Shown here: one piece after another, positions 57,601-64,000 of the stretch
How positions within the stretch are numbered: the stretch's first letter is position 1
Layout: each line of letters starts with the position of its first letter
Assembly: GCA_900444965.1 (NCBI GenBank)
Contig: UFRQ01000003.1
Span: 496,001-560,000 of the forward strand
From: [Actinobacillus] rossii
GTDB taxonomy: Bacteria > Pseudomonadota > Gammaproteobacteria > Enterobacterales > Pasteurellaceae
Reading direction: 5' to 3'
DNA length: 64,000 nt
Notes under the pieces: generated by a model
Database searches by the model: none
The model's input: the letters and a program-made list of their open reading frames with translations, nothing else
Told to the model about the DNA's origin: nothing
Translations under genes and position numbers: made by a program

Positions 57601-58218
57601 ATGAAAAAATTACTTTTCACTTTAATTGCTGCAACAGCTGCGATGACATGCGTAAATGCACAAGCTGCAGAACTCAAAGATGGCGAACAATATATTACGT
57701 TAAGTCAAGAACGTTCAGCACAACCAGAAGTTATTGAGTTTTTCTCTTTCTATTGCCCGCATTGTTATAGTTTTGAAATGCAGTATAAAATTCCAGAAAA
57801 AGTAAAATCTGGTTTGTCACAAGGCACAACATTTAAACAATATCACGTAGATTTCTTAGGTCCACAAGGTGAGAATTTAACTCGCGCTTGGGCATTAGCA
57901 ATGGCATTAGGTGTAGAAGATAAAGTGAAAGCGGCCTTATTTGATGGTGCTCAGGCAAATGCATTTAAATCAATGGATGATATTCGTCAAAAATTTATTG
58001 ATAACGGCGTTACGGCTGAGCAATTTGATGGTGGTATTAACAGTTTCGCTGTCAATGCATTAGTGAAAAAACAACAAAATTTAGTGGCTCAATTCCAAGT
58101 TCACGGTGTGCCAGATTTCTATGTGAACAACAAATTCCGCGTAAACCCAGAAGGCTTGTCGCATGATGATTTTGTGGGCGATTACGTAAAAACAGTTATC
58201 GAATTATTAAAAAAATAA
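57601..58218 (+). CDS. dsbA: DsbA, periplasmic thiol:disulfide interchange protein
   Basis: 205 residues. Signal peptide MKKLLFTLIAATAAMTCVNA-QA, active site FFSFYCPHCYSFE, and the cis-proline loop FQVHGVPDFYVNN. Introduces disulfides in exported proteins; in Haemophilus it is needed for competence and virulence. Confidence 0.96.
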   Translation: MKKLLFTLIAATAAMTCVNAQAAELKDGEQYITLSQERSAQPEVIEFFSFYCPHCYSFEMQYKIPEKVKSGLSQGTTFKQYHVDFLGPQGENLTRAWALAMALGVEDKVKAALFDGAQANAFKSMDDIRQKFIDNGVTAEQFDGGINSFAVNALVKKQQNLVAQFQVHGVPDFYVNNKFRVNPEGLSHDDFVGDYVKTVIELLKK

Positions 58219-58248
58219 CCCAATCCAATAAAACCCTAGGAGCATAAA

Positions 58249-58578
58249 ATGGCTGAGAGTTTCAGTGTTGAACGTCGTTTTTTCGACGATAAAAATTATC
58301 CGCGTGGTTTTTCTCGCCACGGCGATTATACCATCAAAGAATCCCAAGCATTAGAGCAATATGGTCAAGCGTTTAAAGCCTTAGATTTAGGTGAGCGTCA
58401 ACCGAAAACAGAAGAAGAAAAAGCATTCGTTGCCGTTTGTAAAGGTGAACGCCAGCCTGAAACATTCTTTGAAAAAACATGGAACAAATATCGTACATTA
58501 ACGAGCAAAACTAAACGTGTTTACACGCTTTCTGGTGTGGTTGCAGAAAGTATTGAAGATATGGCTAATGCGGATTAA
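58249..58578 (+). CDS. maoP: MaoP family protein (DUF413)
   Basis: 109 residues. Sequence [20 protein letters not shown] and [20 protein letters not shown] is the DUF413 pattern, E. coli YifE/MaoP, which organises the Ori macrodomain through the site maoS. TAGGAGCAT precedes the start. In this window it is about 27 kb from oriC. Confidence 0.9.
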   Translation: MAESFSVERRFFDDKNYPRGFSRHGDYTIKESQALEQYGQAFKALDLGERQPKTEEEKAFVAVCKGERQPETFFEKTWNKYRTLTSKTKRVYTLSGVVAESIEDMANAD

Positions 58579-58601
58579 TTTCCATATCTGAATAGATCTA
58601 G

Positions 58602-58636
58602 CAAAAGGCTTGAGAAATCAAGCCTTTTGTTTTTTT
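58602..58636 (+). terminator. Terminator after maoP
   Basis: CAAAAGGCTTGA-GAAA-TCAAGCCTTTTG, a 12-base stem with a GNRA-type loop and T-run. Confidence 0.9.
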
Positions 58637-58680
58637 GTGTGTTAAAATCGCCCAAATTTAAAACATGAGTAAAGACATCA

Positions 58681-59775
58681 ATGCAACTATTGCCTATTGA
58701 AAAATATAATGAATTATTGGCAAAAAAGTGTGAAAAATTGACCGCACTTTTATCACCATTTAATACGTCATCATTAGATGTATTTCATTCGCCAGTCCAG
58801 CATTTTCGTATGCGAGCAGAGTTTCGTGTATGGCATGATCAAGGTGATTTGTATCATATTATGTTCGATAAGGAAACGAAACAACGTTATCGTGTAGATA
58901 GTTTCCCGATTGCTAGTCAGCTAATTAATCAAATGATGACAGCGCTGTTGCCACTGTTAAAAGAGCAGGATATTTTAACGCGCAAATTATTCCAAATTGA
59001 TTATCTTAGTACTTTGAGCAACAAGATTATTGTGAGTTTGTTGTACCACAAAACTTTAGATGAGCAATGGGAAGTCGCGGCGCGCGCGCTTAAAGTGCGG
59101 TTAGAAAAATTGGATTTTAATGTGCAACTCATTGGTCGCGCCACAAAACAAAAAATTTGTCTCGATCAGGACTTTGTGGATGAAGTTCTACCAATTAATG
59201 GTAAAAATTATGTTTATCGCCAAGTAGAAAATAGCTTTACCCAACCAAATGCAGCAGTAAATAGCAAAATGTTGGAATGGGCAATTGATTGCACGAAAAA
59301 TTCAGCAGGCGATTTGCTTGAGCTTTATTGTGGCAATGGCAACTTTTCTATTGCCCTTGCGCAAAATTTCCGCAAAGTGTTGGCAACGGAAATTGCTAAG
59401 CCATCTGTGGCTGCGGCACAGTTTAATATTGCAGCTAATGGTGTGGACAATTTACAAATTATCCGTATGTCGGCGGAAGAATTTACCCAAGCGATGAACG
59501 GCGTGCGTGAGTTTAATCGTTTGAAGGGCATTGATTTAAAAGCCTATGAATGTAATACCATTTTTGTGGATCCGCCGCGCGCCGGGCTTGATCCTGAAAC
59601 GGTGAGATTAGTGCAAAATTACGACCGTATTTTGTATATTTCCTGTAATCCGCATACCTTGTACGACAATTTGCAAGAATTAAGCAAAACGCATCGCATT
59701 GAGCGCGCGGCGTTATTTGATCAATTTCCTTATACCGATCATATGGAGTCAGGTGTTTGGTTGGAGCGTAAATAG
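58681..59775 (+). CDS. trmA: TrmA, tRNA m5U54 methyltransferase
   Basis: 364 residues. SAM site [34 protein letters not shown] and catalytic Cys in [15 protein letters not shown]. Makes ribothymidine in the T loop of tRNAs, and in E. coli also methylates tmRNA. An uptake sequence encodes TALL at residues 20-23. Operon-like with rsmJ, 8 bases apart. Confidence 0.95.
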   Translation: MQLLPIEKYNELLAKKCEKLTALLSPFNTSSLDVFHSPVQHFRMRAEFRVWHDQGDLYHIMFDKETKQRYRVDSFPIASQLINQMMTALLPLLKEQDILTRKLFQIDYLSTLSNKIIVSLLYHKTLDEQWEVAARALKVRLEKLDFNVQLIGRATKQKICLDQDFVDEVLPINGKNYVYRQVENSFTQPNAAVNSKMLEWAIDCTKNSAGDLLELYCGNGNFSIALAQNFRKVLATEIAKPSVAAAQFNIAANGVDNLQIIRMSAEEFTQAMNGVREFNRLKGIDLKAYECNTIFVDPPRAGLDPETVRLVQNYDRILYISCNPHTLYDNLQELSKTHRIERAALFDQFPYTDHMESGVWLERK

Positions 59776-59783
59776 GTTGAAGT

Positions 59784-60536
59784 ATGATTCAATTGATTTG
59801 TGAAACGGAAACTCCTGAAATTTTCGCCGCACTTTGTGCGGATAAAGGGTTAACGCATAATCCAGAGAGCCAAGTTGCTTTAGTGCAAACTCAAGTGAAT
59901 GACGACGTGCGATTAGAATTGCGCAAACTTGATGAACCTAAATTAGGTGCGGTATTTGTGGATTTTGTGGGGGGCGCAATGGCGCATCGCCGTAAATTTG
60001 GTGGCGGACGCGGCGAAGCGGTGGCGAAAGCAGTAGGGGTTAAAGGTGTAGAACTTCCTACGGTGATTGACGCTACAGCAGGCTTGGGGCGAGATGCGTT
60101 TGTACTGGCGGCACTTGGTTGCAAAGTGTGTTTGGTGGAACGTCATCCAGTGGTACGAATGTTATTGGAAGATGGTTTGCGTCGTGCTTATGCAGATAGT
60201 GAAATTGGCGAAATGATGCAACAAAATATGCGTTTACTTGATGTTGTTCATATTAATGAGTTAAACCCTGAAACCGATTTTGCTGATGTGGTTTATCTTG
60301 ATCCTATGTATCCGCATAAACAAAAATCTGCTTTGGTAAAAAAAGAAATGCGCGTGTTTCAGCATTTGGTTGGCGCGGATTTGGATGCCGATGCGTTGCT
60401 TGAGCCGGCTTTGAAGTTAGCGAAAAAACGCGTAGTAGTGAAACGTCCTGATTACGCAGAATTTCTTGGGCAAATTCCACCGCACTTTAGTCGCGAAACT
60501 AAAAATCATCGGTTTGATATTTATTCTACGTTATAA
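59784..60536 (+). CDS. rsmJ: RsmJ, 16S rRNA m2G1516 methyltransferase
   Basis: 250 residues. [22 protein letters not shown] loop [39 protein letters not shown] and the end [11 protein letters not shown] are all family marks. Methylates G1516 in helix 45 of 16S rRNA. Confidence 0.94.
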   Translation: MIQLICETETPEIFAALCADKGLTHNPESQVALVQTQVNDDVRLELRKLDEPKLGAVFVDFVGGAMAHRRKFGGGRGEAVAKAVGVKGVELPTVIDATAGLGRDAFVLAALGCKVCLVERHPVVRMLLEDGLRRAYADSEIGEMMQQNMRLLDVVHINELNPETDFADVVYLDPMYPHKQKSALVKKEMRVFQHLVGADLDADALLEPALKLAKKRVVVKRPDYAEFLGQIPPHFSRETKNHRFDIYSTL

Positions 60537-60544
60537 TTTATGAA

Positions 60545-60572
60545 AAAAGGCGAGATATTTTTCTCGCCTTTT
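60545..60572. terminator. Bidirectional terminator between rsmJ and lptD
   Basis: AAAAGGCGAGA (60545-60555) pairs with TCTCGCCTTTT (60562-60572). Confidence 0.85.
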
Positions 60573-60583
60573 GTGTATCTCAA

Positions 60584-63016
60584 TTACAAATTGAATGGTT
60601 TGACGTACGGCAACATACCTCTGTCTAACATATCTACTAAACCACTGTGGTGATCATTACGACCTAACCCAGTGAGTTTAATAGTAAAGTTGACACTGTT
60701 GTCATAAAGCGTGTCTTTGCTATCAGCATAGCGTCTTTTTGTACTTTCTTTGACAAGATAGCGACGCACACCGATACCCGCAGACCAACAGCAGGTGTTA
60801 TATTGTACGCCAGCATATTGTTCAACGGGTTTATTTAGAGCCATATCGTGATAATAACGTCCTACAACAGCCCATTTGTCGCCAAGTTCCCAAGCCACAG
60901 TACTTCCTAATTGTTGAATATCTTGGTTGTAGCGGTTAGCGCTTGATGTTAAGTTTTGGTCAATATAATCCTTAGTACTTCCTAATTGTTGAATATCTTG
61001 GTCGTAGCGGTTAGCGCTTAAGTTTTGGTCAATATAATCCTTGCTCGCGTAGCGATAATTTAATTGCACGAGATTATTGCCTGATGGATTATATTCCAAG
61101 CTAGTATTAGCAAGGGAGGTATGATCTAAACGTGTGTCATATTGATAACTACCGCGCCAATTCCATTTCTCGCTGATTTTCCAATTGCTTTCCAATGCCC
61201 AAGATGAGGCTCGTCCTGTCGTACTATTTTCTGTTGAGTCATCAATGCGAGAGTTATTGAGATAAATAATTTGTCCAAGAGACAGATTAAAACGTTCTTC
61301 CGCCTTGTTGTCGTAGAAACGGGTTGTGCCGCCTAATGTAAATTGGTTTGCAGAAGCAATACGGTCTAAACCACTATAACGACGATCACGGAACAATGAA
61401 AAATAATCTTGTTGCAATAAGGCAGAATCATAACCCAATCCCAAGTAATCGGAGTGACGTTTTGACCCAATATTACTTTGATCGCGATAAGGGCGGTATA
61501 AATATTGGATATGTGGTTCAATGGTTTGTGTATAGCCATCGATGAAGTGTTCATTACTGGCTAAAACAGATTGGAAATCAACTTTAATTTGTGGAATAAC
61601 ACGATTGACAGAATGCTCAATATCTCTATCGACCCCTGTCCCTGCTTTTTGTTGATAATGTGTAGCATAAAGTTTTGTTTCAATATTTAGGCTACCGTAA
61701 CGGTTGGCCAAAGGCACAGTCAAACTTGGCTCTAAATGATAACGCCATGCAGTTGGCATGCTTTTACTTGTATTGTCAAAGTGTACCGCTTGAGCAAAGA
61801 GTTTAAAATCAGCCCAACCATTGGCTAGCCCATTTTTGTAATAGTTAAAATCGATTTGTGGTAACGCTTTATAAGGACCGATGTTAACATCATCAAAAAT
61901 TTGATATTGTTTGGCAGAAATAGCAAAATTCCAGTTTGGTTGATAATAGGCTAAACGTGCAGATTGTGTGGCGTAACCGTCAGTACTGCTACCATATTCT
62001 GAATCAAAATCGTTAAAATAACGTTTATCACTTACACGGGTGTAATCAATATTAAAACGCCAATTCTCCCAGAAACTCGCATTATGTAACCAACGGAATA
62101 AATGGCGTGAACGGTTTTCGTCCGTATAGTCGTCATAACGATCTTTACCAATATATTCACTCGCAATGAGACCTGAACCCAAATGCGTTAAATAACGGAA
62201 TTCAGAGTTAAGTTGCCAACCACGGCTTGACATATATTTAGGTGTAAAAGTGGCATCATAATTCGGTGCAATATTCCAATAAATAGGTTGAGCATACCAG
62301 TAACCATCACGACTTGAGATTCCCGCACTTGGAATCAACAAACCAGAACGACGACGGTCGCCAATAGGCAATTGCATATAAGGCATATAAAATACAGGCA
62401 CGCCAGCAACTTTAAAGCGCGTATGCCACATTTCCGCGTATTCTTCTTTAATATGTTGTTTCATTTCATTGGCTTCAATTGACCAAGAATCATCGTCAGG
62501 CAAACAAGAAGTAAACGTCGCATTTTTCAGTAAGCGATAATTTTCACGCATTTCTGATGTTTCAGCGGTACCGCGCCCTTGGCGACCTACAAATTGATAG
62601 TCTGCATTCGCGATATCAGTATTTTTGCTGTTTAAATGAATTTTTGCATCGTTACCTTTCAGGCTAATTTGCTCATCTTGATAATCAAAAGCCCCTTTAG
62701 CGAAGGCATAACGTTGAGCATTGTCTTCTTTGCCATCTTGTGTGACTTCAATTTCAGGTGCTTTTAAATGACGATTACCTTGTTTTAAATCGACATCACC
62801 AATATAGGTTGCACGAGATGGATTAATAATATCTGCACTATCTGCTTCAATGTAAACCGGTTGGTCGTTTGCATCGCCTATTACGGGTTCGCCAGTAAAT
62901 TGCGGAACGCCATTTAAGCATTGCAAATGCAAATCACGGTTATTTGCCACACTGGTATTGCTATAAAGTGCGGTCAAAATAGCGAGCGAAAGTAAGCTGT
63001 AAACATTTTTTTTCAT
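60584..63016 (-). CDS. lptD: LptD, LPS-assembly outer-membrane protein
   Basis: 810 residues. Signal peptide (ILTALYSNTSVA), the jellyroll slide domain (PVYIEADSADIINPSRATYI, DVDLKQGNRHLKAPEIEV), conserved FYMPYMQLPIGDRRRSGLLI, and a 26-strand barrel. Cys33 (LQCLNG), Cys170 (TSCLPD) and the Cys pair in YNTCCWSAGIGVRR can form the required disulfides. Exports lipooligosaccharide to the cell surface with LptE. Near residue 700 a segment of about 23-25 residues (KDYIDQNL ... QDIQQLGST) is repeated in tandem, making it longer than usual. Confidence 0.94.
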   Translation of the reverse strand: MKKNVYSLLSLAILTALYSNTSVANNRDLHLQCLNGVPQFTGEPVIGDANDQPVYIEADSADIINPSRATYIGDVDLKQGNRHLKAPEIEVTQDGKEDNAQRYAFAKGAFDYQDEQISLKGNDAKIHLNSKNTDIANADYQFVGRQGRGTAETSEMRENYRLLKNATFTSCLPDDDSWSIEANEMKQHIKEEYAEMWHTRFKVAGVPVFYMPYMQLPIGDRRRSGLLIPSAGISSRDGYWYAQPIYWNIAPNYDATFTPKYMSSRGWQLNSEFRYLTHLGSGLIASEYIGKDRYDDYTDENRSRHLFRWLHNASFWENWRFNIDYTRVSDKRYFNDFDSEYGSSTDGYATQSARLAYYQPNWNFAISAKQYQIFDDVNIGPYKALPQIDFNYYKNGLANGWADFKLFAQAVHFDNTSKSMPTAWRYHLEPSLTVPLANRYGSLNIETKLYATHYQQKAGTGVDRDIEHSVNRVIPQIKVDFQSVLASNEHFIDGYTQTIEPHIQYLYRPYRDQSNIGSKRHSDYLGLGYDSALLQQDYFSLFRDRRYSGLDRIASANQFTLGGTTRFYDNKAEERFNLSLGQIIYLNNSRIDDSTENSTTGRASSWALESNWKISEKWNWRGSYQYDTRLDHTSLANTSLEYNPSGNNLVQLNYRYASKDYIDQNLSANRYDQDIQQLGSTKDYIDQNLTSSANRYNQDIQQLGSTVAWELGDKWAVVGRYYHDMALNKPVEQYAGVQYNTCCWSAGIGVRRYLVKESTKRRYADSKDTLYDNSVNFTIKLTGLGRNDHHSGLVDMLDRGMLPYVKPFNL
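60899..61042. repeat. Tandem duplication inside lptD (75 + 69 bases)
   Basis: 60899-60973 and 60974-61042 are near-identical; the second copy lacks six bases (GATGTT) and has one base different. Both keep the frame, so the protein gains about 23 residues in the late barrel. Confidence 0.9.
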
Positions 63017-63126
63017 TGAGTAACCATTAAGTTATGAAAATCAAGCCGATTATACTTGAAAAAGGTAGCGAAAGGGAAAATAAAATGCGGGCAAAATTGA
63101 CCGCACTTTTGTATTTAGGAATTAAG

Positions 63127-64000
63127 TTAACTCTTACAAGACGCGCCTTTTTTCATTACTTTCCCAAAATCATTTTTGGCATCGGGTTTGCTCATATTAT
63201 GGGGGGCGCCTTTTTGAACGGGGAATTTAGAATCCATTTGCCACGCATTCCACCCACCATCATAGACATAAGTATCGTTCCACCCAGCCAGTTGCGTCAT
63301 AAACCAAGGCACACCGGCACGCCAACCTGTGCCGCAATAAAAAGCTAATTTATCACCTTTTTTAATCCCTTGGGTTTCCCATAAGGCAAAGATTTCATTC
63401 GGGTTGCGCAAGGTGTTGTCGGGGTCGTAATAATCTGCCATATTGGATGAATCGGTTCCCGCGAAGCCCCAGATTGCACCTTGTGGTTCGCCTTTACCAG
63501 GGATGTAATCATAACCGCTGATTTTGCCTTGATATTCATCCCAAGATCGATTGCTAATGAGTTTCGTGCCTGCTTGTTGTACTTGAATAGCGTCTTGTGG
63601 CATCGAAATATTGATTTCCGGATGTGCAGGAATGGTTGCACCAAAAGCCGTTTCAAGCTGTGGAATATTCACTTGGGTTTCCGTTGGTAAGTTGGCGTCC
63701 ATCCAAGTACTGAGATTGCCATTGAGTACACGAACATCTTCTACGCCCGCCCATTTGAGCGCCCAGAATAAACGATATGCGGCCAGTTGATTATCCGAAT
63801 ATAAAATAATGGTTTTGTCTTTCGTGATACCATTTTTGAGCAAATTGGCTTCAATGATTTTTGGGTCGGATAAATTCCAAATAGGGTCATTTTCAATCCA
63901 GTCCGTATTAAAGTGATATGCGCCGACAATATGTTGTGTATAAGCTTTAGCCTGTTCTAACGGTCCCCAAGATACCTCGAAAATCATAAATTTATCATTG
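63127..64000 (-). CDS. Rhodanese-type sulfurtransferase (cut at its N-terminus by window edge)
   Basis: The frame is open to the right edge (NDKFMIFEVSWG), so the ATG at 63987 is probably internal and the gene goes on outside the window. Two rhodanese-like domains are visible: one with HIVGAYHFNT and LYSDNQLAAYRLFWALKWAG (Ser/Asp in place of the catalytic Cys, so inactive), and one with HP-I-A-type GEPQGAIWG and the active loop FYCGTGWRAGV with Cys. This resembles exported thiosulfate sulfurtransferases such as YnjE. The true start and any signal peptide are not in view. Confidence 0.8.
   Translation of the reverse strand, partial: NDKFMIFEVSWGPLEQAKAYTQHIVGAYHFNTDWIENDPIWNLSDPKIIEANLLKNGITKDKTIILYSDNQLAAYRLFWALKWAGVEDVRVLNGNLSTWMDANLPTETQVNIPQLETAFGATIPAHPEINISMPQDAIQVQQAGTKLISNRSWDEYQGKISGYDYIPGKGEPQGAIWGFAGTDSSNMADYYDPDNTLRNPNEIFALWETQGIKKGDKLAFYCGTGWRAGVPWFMTQLAGWNDTYVYDGGWNAWQMDSKFPVQKGAPHNMSKPDAKNDFGKVMKKGASCKS

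Overview
This window is a piece of a Pasteurellaceae chromosome, almost certainly genus Haemophilus. The DNA is AT-rich, carries very many copies of the Haemophilus uptake signal (core AAGTGCGGT, both strands, often as inverted pairs behind genes), and encodes close relatives of H. influenzae proteins (aspartate-semialdehyde dehydrogenase with Cys136/His277, protein D/GlpQ, MobA-YihD-DsbA). Several proteins, for example GlpQ, differ clearly from the H. influenzae versions I remember, and the gene order seems different, so a sister species such as H. haemolyticus or H. parainfluenzae is as likely as H. influenzae. That is inference.

Layout. (1) 1-2264: the selenocysteine locus, selB-selA leftwards and the tRNA-Sec gene selC rightwards. 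(2) 2241-11188: an 8.9 kb integrative element in the 3' end of selC: P4-type integrase, AlpA, winged-helix and Rha-type regulators, Ash/Icd-like and small unknown proteins, a replication-type winged-helix protein next to an array of palindromic repeats, a long gene-poor stretch that looks like structured RNA, and a HigB/HigA toxin-antitoxin pair beside attR. There are no capsid, portal, terminase or conjugation genes, so it resembles a phage satellite or a remnant. An IS256-family element sits at the edge of attR. (3) 12.6-31.3 kb: housekeeping genes: comF, mgtC-like, pldB, asd, ftsEX, a DinI-like gene, rsmE, a HAD phosphatase broken by one stop codon, the whole F-type ATP synthase operon atpIBEFHAGDC, rsmG and mnmG, then a convincing chromosomal origin oriC (about 30.88-31.27 kb). 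(4) 31.3-34.3 kb: SMR efflux gene, yheS, marC. (5) 34.3-47.8 kb: glpT-glpQ and glpABC, each behind a perfect CRP site, separated by a two-operon metal-uptake island: Tat-exported binding protein, BtuC-type permease, ATPase and methyltransferase, then a small membrane protein and a TonB-dependent receptor. Both operons start with a ModE-like box, pointing to molybdate or tungstate. (6) 47.9-64 kb: a transporter with an in-frame stop, a DUF5718 protein, the CRP-linked oadGAB sodium pump, an amino-acid ABC transporter, tag-mobA, yihD-dsbA-maoP, trmA-rsmJ, lptD with an internal tandem duplication, and a rhodanese gene cut by the window edge.

The two parts most worth follow-up are the ModE-boxed TonB/ABC/methyltransferase island (37.17-43.44 kb) and the selC element with its iteron array and its structured, gene-poor interval (8.7-9.97 kb).
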